Shown in pieces: positions 40,701 through 52,800 of a stretch of 64,000 nucleotides of DNA; position 1 is the first letter of the stretch, and each line of letters starts with the position of its first letter. This stretch comes from Macrotis lagotis (lineage: Eukaryota; Chordata; Mammalia; Peramelemorphia; Peramelidae). The translations under genes were made by a program, and so were the position numbers. The stretch is taken from the NCBI RefSeq assembly GCF_037893015.1, contig NC_133658.1, forward strand, positions 10,189,049 to 10,253,048, in the 5' to 3' direction. Under the pieces are notes generated by a model. The model did not search any database and had not been told where the DNA came from. It saw only the letters and a program-made list of their open reading frames with translations.

Positions 40701-43514
40701 AGTAGTAGCCGGTCCTCCAAGACCTTCAAGCCCAAGAAGAACATCCCAGAAGGCTCCCATCAGTATGAGCTCCTTAAGCATGCAGAAGCCACTCTGGGAA
40801 GTGGGAATCTACGGCAGGCTGTCATGCTGCCCGAAGGCGAGGACCTCAATGAGTGGATCGCCGTTAACAGTAAGTCCTTGCTCTCTGTGGGGACCTTAGG
40901 GAAAGGGCCTTTGGTGTTGGGGGTTGCCCTTTGTTTTTAAAGTACAAAGCCCAGTGAGCCTAGACCCATGGGTAGAGATGAAGTTGGCCAGAGGTGGGGC
41001 AGAGGTGAAAGGACCATGGATGTCACCAGAGGTGAAAGGGTCTATGGATGCTGCCAGAGATGGAATGACCATGGATGCCCCCAGAGGTGAAAGGACCGTG
41101 GTTGCCGCCAGAGGTGGAATGGACCGTGGATGCTGCTAAAGGTGGACTAGATCAGAGATGGGTCAGAGGGGAATAAACAAACCTTGGAACCACATTGGAT
41201 GGGGGCGGGGGGGGTAGAGAGAGGGAGGAACCTAGGATGACTCTGAGATTGGGAACCTCAGGAAATGGAAGGAACTTCCACAGTAATAGGAAAGACTGGG
41301 GCCAGGGAAGGGTTTAGAAGGAAAGATAAGGACTTCTGTTTTTGGACTCGAGTTCCTGATATTTATTGGAAATTAGAGCTGTTTGAAAGGCAGCTAGAGA
41401 TGAGCCTCTGGAAATTAGCACAGAGTTTGGGCAGGACTGATAGATTTGACAGTTTTCAGCTTAGAGATGATCATTTAATCCAGCGCTGTTCAATCTTACT
41501 TTTTAAAGTTTTTACTGAAACAATAGACAACATATTTTGAGTTGCCATTTTAGTGAGAGCTCAGCGGTAGCTCGGCTTCTTTTGCTAAAGCATCTAATAA
41601 ACTCACAAGGGGCTGGCCCTATTTTGGACAGCCCTCATGTGGTTGAATGAGATCACCAAGAAGTATATTGGGAAGAGAAGTGGGTTCAAGACAGAACCCT
41701 AAAGGACACCTAAGATTTGAAGTCATGATCTAGAGGAAGGTCCAACAAAGGAGACAGAGAACAGTGGTCAGAGAGGGAGGAGGAGAAGGGGGAGGGAGAG
41801 AAAAGAAGGTAGCAAGGAGGAGTAAGGCTGCAGAGAGATCATAAAGAAATAAGTGAAAAGGCTTAATGTTTGCCAAGAACTGTGCTCAGAGTTTAGGATA
41901 GAAAAGGTGAGACAGTATGTGTGCTCATAAGCTCCCACTCTCATTAAACGAGATGGCATGTAAAAGAGAGTACATCTTCAGGCTCATGGAAGGACCTGGA
42001 AAACCTAAGGGGGCAGTCATGGAGTAGGCATGGCAAGGCCCAGGATCATGAGCAGATCAGATGACAATGTCTGGGGCCAAGAGTCTAGAGGAGCAGGGTT
42101 GAGAGTCAAGCCCGGTAAACCTCAACACACAAAGTGGGATCATATCAGTGACTTGCTGCCATGGTATTCACCTCAAAAAACCTGGATGGGTTCTGGATAT
42201 CCAGGAGCAAGGGCACAAAGGAACACTCCTTAGTGGTGGTCTGCCCCCTCCCAGATCTGTGTGCGGAATGAGAGAAGACCATTGGTTCGGCAGTCAACAA
42301 GAATCCATTTTCAGTTGAATGATGAGAGTGCAGAAGCTTGAGGAGCAGAGGTAGCAAATCTAGGCCGGCCTCTCCACAGGAGGACTATGTAAAAAGGAAG
42401 ACTTACTAACAGACCAAAGCTAGCAGGGATGGTTGGATCAAGTGAAAACCTTGGACAGATCGGGGCTGAAGAATGAATTCATTGGCAACTGGGAAGGAGT
42501 CAGCAGGCAAGAGATGAAGATGAATGCCCTCTTGGGGATGATAGGAAGGCAGCCTGCTGGGGAAGATGGGAGATGGGAGGGAGGAGGTCCGGAGGGCATG
42601 TGGGGTTAGTCTTGACAAGGAGGAGTCTTTGGGAAGACTCCTGATTGATGGGAGGGGAAGGGAGAGCTGGCCTTTGGAGCAGTGACCTTCACTTTGGGGC
42701 CAAGATTGGGGACAGGTATTCATCTGAGTCTCTGGCAGTAGAGGAGCATGAGAGAACCTAGCAGTATCAAGGGCCTGTCAGAGATGAGATGACAGGAACT
42801 TGCTGTAGACTCACCAGTGTGGTTCCCCCAGTTCTGTTCAGCAACATGAATCCTTACATCATGCTCAGCTCTGGCTCCTTGAGGTATTTAGAATGAAAGA
42901 GAAGATTTTGCAGGAATTTCCAGGTCTGTCGATGGAAGAACCGGGCAGCAGCTGGGCCCTGTCTTCTGACCTGTCCGTACCTAGATGGGGGAGAGGACAG
43001 CAGAAGCTCAGGCTCAGTCAGCCTCCAGACAGAATCCAGAATCCAGAACTCCATAAATGTTGTCATCATTTTCTCTAGGGGAAAAATGATCCATTTTTGA
43101 ACCATCACCCTTCACAGGTGCTTTTTAATTAATTCAATTCAATAAGAATTTAATTTTCTGCTCATCACAAGAGATGAAAATGAAGCAAGGCCTGCCCTCA
43201 AGGAGTTTTTCTCCAGCCTCATCCTTCTTCAGACCCTCTGCAGTCTTCAACACCAACCATCCCCGCTTTCATAGCACGGCTTCTCCCAACTCTCCAGACC
43301 TCATGATGCTCCTCTTCCCCTCTATGGTCCAACCGTACTGACCTACTGTCTTTGCTGCCATCTCCTATTGCCAGGCCTTAGCAGGCCATGCCCTTTGGGC
43401 CAAGATTCATTCTGCCCCTTAGGATGCCCCGGGTCAAGCACCCCTTCTGTTAGATGCCTGGCCCAGGCCCCTGAGATGTTGATGCATTACTTGAAAGGCT
43501 GTCTGAGCTTGTAG

Positions 43515-43555
<41 letters not shown>

Positions 43556-43812
43556 CATACATGTATGTGTATTACACCCATGTGTGTGTTGTGAGCTCCT
43601 ATAGGTGGGCTTGTATGTGTGCCCCGGTGTGCATACAGAAGTCCAACAGACAGCAAACATGGGCTCTCCTCGCGGTGTGTGGGCCTGGCCTGTCGACAGC
43701 CCTGGCTATCACAAAGCTGTTGGTCACTCACTTGCCCGCAGGAGGAGTTCCTTTGAGCTCTTGCCTCTGCTTCTCTGGTCCCCTCCAAGTCTGTTGTTTC
43801 TAGGTGAAGTTC

Positions 43813-43854
<42 letters not shown>

Positions 43855-46800
43855 TTCTACAGACATTCCCATATGTTGTCCGCTGAAGCCCTTTGCTGTC
43901 CTGGTTGTGATCCTTGGGATACTCTCCAGGGGTATCATGCTGCTAGGAAAAAAGCTCTGGATGCTTTCTACCCCACGTCTCCTACCGGCCTTGGGCAGAT
44001 TCCCATCTCCCTCCTGGGCTTCAGTTTCCTTTGCTGTAGAATGAGGAGGGGGACCATTGGAGTTGCTGTCCTCTTCCAGTTCCAGGGAACAATGGCATGT
44101 CCCCTTAGGGTGAGCTGAGATTACGAGAAAGTTCTGGAAAGTCTTTCTTGGGCTTGTGTGAGTTACCGGGAAGCGGGTATCCCATGATGTCTGACTCACC
44201 CTGGCCAGAGATGTCTGTGATGAGCCGATTATTTTTTCCGTTGTGAGTGGGGCCGTGGCCTGGGCACCAGGAAGAACTGGGTTTGTATCACAAACTTGGT
44301 GACCCCCTCCCCATCCAACTGTCGTCGCCCCTGTCCAGGTTACTTTCTTCCTTCCACATCTTGACCCCTTGGAACCAGTTCAACTCTGTACGATCCTCCT
44401 TGTGAACCCCACTTGTCCCTTTCTCCTTTTGCAATTGAGCTTTGCCAGCTCCCCACCTTCAACCTGGACTGCTCCTAGTCTTTGCCACCTCTAAAAACTG
44501 AGAATATACCAAAACTGTGGCCTGGCTCCCCTCCCCTTCCTGGTTCTTTGGCCCAAGCGAGCCCTCCCATGGCAGGGCACATTTTTCTGCATCTCCTTCA
44601 TTGACTCAGCATCCCCTCTCCACAGGGGCTCCCAACACCCCTTCTCATCCCTCCTCAGTTTCCCTTCCCCCTCTTGCTCACATGAAGTGACCCTTCCCCT
44701 GCCAAAGTTGGGCCCGGTCACCTCCACCAGCCTGGGCCCTCCCTCCTCCCGAACTCTCCCTGCTTCTCACACCATCCTGAAGCACCATCACTTGTCCTTT
44801 ATGTCATCTCATGGGGCCTCTGCATCCTTGCCTCTCGCTCCCGTCTTTACCGTCCAGTCTGGCTTCGGACTTCATTCATCCAGAACTGCTCTCTCCAGAT
44901 CTCTTCAGTTCCCAAGCTAGAGGCCTCGTCTCTGTGGCCCAGAGACTACCAGTCACTCTCTCCTCCTCTAGGTTTTCAGGACACTGGCTCTCTCTGATTT
45001 CCTTCTGCCTCCCTTACTGAATCCTCCTCAGGATCACACCTTCTAACCCCAGAAGACCCTCAGGGCTCCAGCCAGGCCCTCTCTGCTCCTAGTCTTCTCT
45101 TGGGGATCTCATCTGCTCCCATGGATTAAATGACCCTCTTCTATGCTGGTGATTCTCACATATGCCATCCTTGCCCCAAATTCTCTGCTGAGATGGTCCA
45201 GTCTCCCATCTCCACTTGTCTTTCAGTCGTCTCCAACTGGAGGGTCAGTAGATATTTGAAATTCAACATGTCCAAAGGATTCATTATCCTTTTCTCTAAA
45301 CCCTTCCTTCGTGAAGAAGAACCAGAGGTCAGGGAGGTGATGTCATGACAAGCACATGAATTGGATTGGAGTGGGGCTAGGGCGGGGGGACTGTGCTAAA
45401 TCCCCAGCTTCACTTTCTCCTCCGGAGCCATCTAGGTCCAGTGGCCAGAGATGGATCAGGAAGACTAAAGGTGGCCCTGGATGCAAGGCAGTCAGGGTGA
45501 AGTGGCTCGCCCAAGTAAGAGTCACATGTCTGAGGTCAGATTTGAACTCGGGTCTTCCTGACTCCAGGCAGGTGCTCCCTAGCTTCCCCTTCCCTGTTCC
45601 TGTCAAGGGAAACACCTCTCTCCCTTCCCCCAATCTCAGAGTCTCCCTGGGAGCTCCCCTCACACCTGGACAAGAATCTCTAGAAACTAAATTATTGTTA
45701 TTAAATCATTACACATGTCATATCAGTATAAAAACTAACTCTTGACACTCCCATCCCTTCTCACCTAGACCACTGCAGTAGCTGCTGGGGCGTCTGCCTG
45801 CCTGGGGTCTCCTCCCACTCCTCATCCTCCACTCAGCCACCAAAAGGCTTTTCCTGAGGCTCAGCTCTGACCACGTGCCCCTCCTATTCAGTAGACGCCA
45901 GTAATTGCCTGTTCTCCTGAGGATCTTTAGTTTGGCCTTCTAGACCCTTCCTTGTCTGCCCCCTCCCTCCTTGACCCATACCCGCCTCAGCTCTGGGTGT
46001 CAGGCACTTGCCCTACTGGTGTCTCTGGCACTTTCCAAGGCCAGCTTGAGCCGTGTCCTGCCACAGCTTCTTCTGTGGTGTCCCCGGCCCCTCCCGTGTG
46101 CATCCTGTACCATAGTTGTTGGCCTGTTTTCTCCCCCACTGGGTCCTGCCTTTCACCTTAGTCTCAGTCCTTATTCTTAGCACAGTCTGGTGCACAGCAG
46201 GCAGTTAGTGCTTATTGACCAGTTGTAGGACAAGTCCAGGTTTTGTTGGTGCCCAGATTGAACCCGAAGGCTTTGTTTGGATGGCACCCCGCTCTCCAGT
46301 ATAGTGACATGCTCCCTCTTTAGCGTATGGTCTCTGGGGAAAGAGGCTGTGACTGGGAGGCTTCCCCCAATTTGTGGGAAGAGATGGAATCTGTGGAGGA
46401 GAGGAGGAGAATGGGAGGGAGAGATTCCTTAAGGAACTGAGGAGGGGGGTTGGGACTCAAGGGGTTGACTCAGCCTTGGCGAGGAGAGAAGACCTAGTTC
46501 CGCTGAGATGAACCGAGGAATTGAGTGGATCCCTCACAGCTCAAAGCCCTTGGGGATGGTGGCCTGTAAGGGCCGAGCTGACCTGACCCAAAGGAATAGC
46601 TACCTTCATCTCTAGAGCATCTGTCTCCTAGTTGGCCCATGGCGGGCTGGCTCCTGGTTTTTGCTGGAAGAAGCCGTGTGGTTTGGAGGAATGGAATGCT
46701 GGGCTGCACCATTAGGGTGTGAGCTTTGCCTCTCTGGTTCATGAAAGGTTGTTTGAAGGATTTGTGGCCTGGAGTGAGCTCCTTCCCCTCCCCTGGCCAC

Positions 46801-49800
46801 AAGAGCCAAGGGGCTTGGGAGGACCCCCACCTGGACCAGACTCTGCTCTGACTTTGTGAACCCAGAAATGGTTTTCTTCCCAACCTCACTGTGGGGCCTG
46901 TGGGTCTGGGCTTCCATTGGTGGGACCGCCCCCCCCCCCCCCCGGTGACACAGGGGCCTCAGCCCTAAGCAGGCAGGACCCAGATTGAGTAACTCTTCTT
47001 TATGACTCGTTTTTGACCAGAGGTCTTTGTTTAATCTTTTTTTTTTTACTCATTTCCTTGAACCAGCTCTCAGCTCATCAGTCCAAGCATCTATTGGGCG
47101 GTCACCAGGCAGGCACTGGGCTGCTTGTGGGGGGAGACAAAGAAAGGGAGATGACATTCTTCCCTTTTTGAGGTGCTTACGTTCTGATGGGGTGACACCA
47201 TGTCCATGGCTGGATCCATCCAGGACATCCTGAGTACATGGGAGGCCCCAGAGCAGGGGAAAAGCAAGGTCCCCCAGCAGAAGACATGGAGAACCTGACT
47301 GGGACATAGATGACCTCATCATTTTCCCCAGCTCTACAAGATATTGAGCATTTTCTTTAATTGTGTAAAAACCTGAAATCTCTGGGGTCCATGAGCCCCC
47401 CCCCCCCCAGGCTGCCCAGGGGTGAAGGAGTGACTGATGGTAATGAGCTGGTTCTTGATGTTTGGCCTCTGTTGGCCTCCCTGCCACTCCTACCCCTCCA
47501 TGTGGGGCTAGACTAAAGTTACCTCCTTCCCTCCCACATGCAGGCTCCTGGCCAGAAAGGCCATCAAAGGACTTCCAGTAAGATCCCCTCCTTTTACAGT
47601 TAAGGAAACTGAGGCCCTGGAGGGGCAGCGGGAATGGAACAAGCCGCAGGGCTGCCTTTCTTTTAGGCCTCAACATGGTTTCTGACCCATGTGCTTAAAC
47701 ACAAGCTTGTGATTGTTTAGGACCAGTGGCGGCTCCTCCTCAGCAGCCCATGGTGCAGGGAGAGAAGCCAGTCACCGTGGTCAGCCTTTGGCTGTGCACC
47801 CCTAGGCTCACCTTGCTTTGAGGAGGAATTCATACCCCAGCCCCCAGATAGGTGCCAATGTATGATGTGAATTTTTAATTAAATTTTAATTTGTTTTCCA
47901 ATTATAAACAATAGTAGATTATACCTATCATTTTTTGTAAGGTTTTGAATTTTACACATTTTCCCCCTCCCCCGCCCCCACAGAAGGCAGTTTGTCAATA
48001 TTGTTTCATGCTGCACATGGCTCAAAATTGAAGGTGGTGAGAGAAATCATCTCCTTGAAGAGAAAATAAGATATTCGAGCAAAATTATGTCGTGTATAAG
48101 ACACTTTTTCCTAATTTGAAGGTAATAGTCTTTGATCTTTGTTCAAACTCCACAGTTTTTCTCTGGATACAGATGGTATTCTGCATCACAGACAGCCCCA
48201 AATTGTCCCTGGTTGTTGCACTGATGGAATGAGCAAGTCCATCAAGGTTGATCATCACCCCCATGTTGCTGTTAGGGTGTACAGTGTTTTTCTGGTTCTG
48301 CTCTTCTTGATCAACATTAGTTCATGCAAATCCCTCCAGGCTTCCCTGAATTCCCATCCCTCCTTGTTTCTAATAGAACAATAGTGTTCCATGACACACA
48401 TGTATAATGTGGATGATTTTTGTGGTTTGAAGGACATTTGGAGCAGGGGTCTAAAGGCCCAGGTCAGAGACACAGAGCTGGCAGGGCCCTTGGAAAGCAT
48501 GTATTCCAGCTGCCCCCTTCTCCAGAGGACGAGGTCCAGAGAGGTCAGGCGAGTTTCTAAAGTCCCCCTAGTAAAGAACAGTCAGGACTTGAAGCCAGGG
48601 CCTAAGACCCCAAGCGAACACTTGCAGAGTCCGACCCTGGCATCAGGCCCAGGCTCCTTCCTGGTTTTCTCCACTTTTCCTGGTTTAAAAGTCTCTTAAA
48701 GGTTGTGAACTTGGCAGCTCAGAGGTGCCTTGGGTGGAGCACTGGAACCAGTGGTGCTAGCCCTGGAGTCAGCAGGACCTGAGCTTAAATGCAGCCTCAA
48801 ACACTTCCTAGCTGTGTGACCTTAGGCCAGTCACTTCACCCTGGCTGCACTGTACCTAGAAACACCTCCAGTCATCTCGATCCACATCTGGCCACTGGAC
48901 CTAGGTGGCTCAGAGAGACAGAGAGGCTGGTGACTTAGTACCCCCCAATCTAATTCATGTGTTTGTCATGACATCACCTCCCTGATGTTGGGGTCTTCTA
49001 GAGCAAAGGGGGGGGGGAAGAAACCAAAACGGACCTGAAACCAGGAAGACCCAAGTTCAGATCCAGCCTCAAGGACCCTGAGCAAGTCCGGGATTTCTCT
49101 GGTCTGCCTCAGTTTCCTCATGAGTAAAATGGCATACTTACTAATAACCCCTAAGTCTCAGGGTTGTTGCTTGCTAACATTTGCAAAATGCTTTGCACAT
49201 TGGAAACTCTCCATCGATGCCAGCAGCTCTTCTAATTAATATCCTCCCTTTATTACTGCATTCCCCTCTGACCTCAGAGCTGGTACCATTAGACAGATCC
49301 TTCACATCCTTGAGCCCCCACTGTGATGGGCAGTGTCCTGATCTCTGGATCAGCCCCACCAACCTCCAGAGCCACCCTGGCTGGAGCTGCCTCAGAGCCT
49401 CCACGGCCCTTACCCTCATGGTGACCTGGTCAGCTCTCTGAACACACAAGCTGCAGAGGAGGTGCAATCTGCCTCAGAGGGGAGCATTCCCTCATCCAGG
49501 AGTTGTGCTGCCAGGGGTGCTCACTAGGCTTCGCTGGTCACTGGTGTCAGGGGCTTTAGGCAGATTCAGTTTCTTCCCCTTGAAATAGTTTATTTGCATC
49601 TGCAGAATTTCCTTCCAGAAAGATCCTGTTCCTCCTGGGCTGTCTTGGCTTCTCATCCCAGGGCCATGAGCCCCCACTTCTCCTTTCTCTGAACTCTGAA
49701 ATCTTGGGGTGCATTCTCCTAAGCCCAGCCTTCCTCAGTGGGGGGCGCCCATTCTGATTCTTTCTGGTTCCTCCTCCGGGGGAGTGGGGGGCAGGGCAGC

Positions 49801-52800
49801 CCTCTCTCCATATCATCTGCCTTTTGAAGAAGGCCAAGGTCATTAAAGTTAGCCAGGAACTCGCCTTGCTTTTCTAGTTAATCTGGCCTTGGACCCCGAG
49901 CTGCCCTCTTCTGTCCATGTGATTTGTGATAGATGATGGGGTCAGTGGGGGGGGTGTCTTTTTTTTCTTAATAAATTTTCTTGATATCTTTAATTTTTAC
50001 ATTTAAGTACCCTCCCCTCTCCCTTCTAGAATTCTACTGCTCGTAACAAATAATATATATTTTTAGAGAAAAAGCGGAAGAGGAAAAAACCAACAAAACC
50101 ACAGGACACATCAAACAAGTATGACATGAGGCCCTCCCATCCAAGGGTGGGGGAGGGGTCACACGTGGGTTTTACCACTTTTGATGTGGGGGTGGGGGGT
50201 GAGAGTCTGATCTTCACAGTACAGTGGTCTTTTTTTTTTTTTTTTTCTTCTGTCAGTATTCCCCTCCATGCTTTGGGTCTGGCCTTTCCCCATGTACCGG
50301 GTCACCCTGCCTCTTCATCTCCTCCTCCCCAGATGCATCTCTTTGGCTCATCCTGTGTTGCAAACCTGAGCCCTGAGCCCTCCTGTCTGGAGGGTACCCC
50401 GGAACCAGGCAGTAGCTGTAAATGAAGACCTTGGACGGTCCTTGAAACCCAGATTGGGGTGGGGAGAGGAAGGGATGGAGACCCTGATCACGGCCACTTC
50501 CTGTCCTGCCTCTCTTGACTCCTGGGACCACAGCCCCCTCTTCACATGTCATCATTTCTCAGCTGGGGGGGCCTTTGACTGGGGAGGCGGGGATCTCTCT
50601 GGACCATATTTCCCTGTGACACTTAGACCCTTCCTTGGGTACAGCTGAGTCTGGCCCTCTCAACAGGGTGTCTTTGGGCCCAGATGCTTCCTTTCTAAAC
50701 TTTCCCATCTTTGGAGGGTCACTCAGGGCCACCCAGGCCCAGGGGTTCTTGCCCAGAACTTCTAATCCCAGATGCTGTTTTCTAGGTTCCTTCTAAGGGT
50801 CATGTTGGTTCTCATTCCCTTGGGTGGGGGGAGAGCCTGCAAACAACTGGATTGAAGCAAAATAAGAGACTGTAAAGGGAAAGACATGCCAGAGGGAAGG
50901 GGCTTGCACGAGGGGAGAGGGAAGGCTTCCTGCAGAAGGGAGGGTTTGAGCTGAATCTTGTAGGAAGCCAAGAGGGGGATCCTTCCAGGCCTGGAAGACA
51001 GGGCAAAGGCCTGGATGTGGGAGATGGGACTGATTGAGAAACAGCATGCCCGGGTCCTGGGGTCCCAGTGTAGTGCGGAGAGCAGTAGAGCCTAGGAGGC
51101 CAGGAAGGCGCTTGATGGCTTGCTTCTCTATTAGAAGCTACAGGGGGACGGGAGGCCTCTGACCATCCAGTAGACAGCAGCTGCCTGGCTGTTGCTAAGC
51201 AGGGGCTCACCAAGCCCTGCCATTTGCCTCCTTGATCCTCCCTGGAGAGCCCCTCCGGAGGCCCAACAGCTGCCTCCTTTCAGGGCAGAGCCTCATGCCT
51301 CACTCGTCCTTGGCGCTTCCTCCCCCTCCCGATTGCCCCCTCCTTCTTTGTGGGAGACACGTAAGCAATCAAAAGCATAACCTTCCTGGGTCCTGGCCCA
51401 CTTGACCCCTTCTTTCCCTGAGAGGAGGGAGTTTATAGGAACGTGGGTCACCTGTAGTGATTGAAGGTACCTCAAAGGAATCCCTGGGTTACAGATGCAG
51501 AAACAGAGGTACAGAGGAGAATCTGATGCCATGTTTGCCACCTGGCTGCTAAGGGAATCACACTTTAGGGATGATAAGAGAGGGCATGCTTGGCATGGAG
51601 CACAGCCTGGGCAAAGACCTAGGCCAGAGATGGAACCATCAATTTGGCCAAAATATTGAGTGTGTGAGGAATGTAGGATGAAACAGCTCTGGGGAAGGCT
51701 TTGAAGCAAAGTCTGGGCTTTGTATTTTATCCCAGAGGCACAGAAAGTTCTGGAGCCCAATCAAGGAAGGCACTGCTAGCTACTGGTGTGTGACCCTGGG
51801 CAAGCCCCTTCCCCTCAGCCTCCTTCTGAGAGAATAGCCTTTGATTTTGCTCTTACATTTCTCTCCCTCAATGTTATTTCCATTTAAAATGTTCATTTTA
51901 ATTGTGACATGTAGAAGTGCCATGGCCTATTGGAGAGACCGACTGGGGGCCAGGCCTCCTGGGCCTCTGTGTTCCCTCTGCCTGTCATTGAGGGCTGGGG
52001 TTTTGTTTGTTTTGGTGGTAATCACATCCTGTGGGCTCAGACCTCCTGGGGAGAGGAGCCTTCCCTTTTCTTCCCTTAAGTACCTCCTCCTTCCTCAGGG
52101 CTATGCTTTGTGCTTGGATCCTGAGGGACCAGGAGCCCCCCTGAGTCATTACCCCTACCCCCCAAGGATTTGTAAATGTACAGAAGACCATGAATGTCTA
52201 GTTGGATTGGGCCTGGAGCCTCTCTGAGACCAACAGATAAGGAAGCTGTGGCATGGAGTGCTTGGGAGACACCCTTACAGAATGTGAACTCTCAGATCAG
52301 CAAAGTCCTGGCACACATTAGGTGCTTTATGAACTCCTGTTGATGAAAGCCTGAGAGGTGACCCGGGTCTTACAGGAACAACGATCCATCCTGCTTCCTG
52401 CCATTATGGAGAAGCTTCTAGTTTGGTCCTTAGCATGGCCTTTGGATGGACAGTCTGTCTCAGACACATATCACCTGGAGGCCCCCTCAGGAGACACAGG
52501 CCTTCCTCGTCCACTCTGCCAAGTGACCTGCCCCTGGCAGTATTGCTCCTCTTGGACAGATGAGGAAACTGAGGCCTCCAAATGATTAAATGAGTTGTCC
52601 CAGGTCACACAGAGTAATGGTTAATCATGGAAGCATAGCCACTGTTTCATGCAGGACTTTATTCTTTCTTCACAGCTGTGGATTTCTTTAACCAGATCAA
52701 TATGCTCTATGGGACCATCACCGAATTTTGCACAGAGGCCAGCTGCCCAGTGATGTCTGCAGGCCCTAGGTAAGAGGCGCTCATAGGCCCTGTCTTATAG

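Noticed and set aside
43517..43853. CRISPR-like or other spaced repeat array
   Set aside because: Simple dinucleotide microsatellites in a mammalian intron; no spacers.
45130..45348. 72-codon frame with reverse-transcriptase-like motif
   Set aside because: L2 relic, too short and with an altered catalytic motif; listed as a mobile element.
47050..47676. 208-codon minus-strand frame in MOB1A intron 2
   Set aside because: No domain, includes a C-run translated as Gly, and no exon signals.
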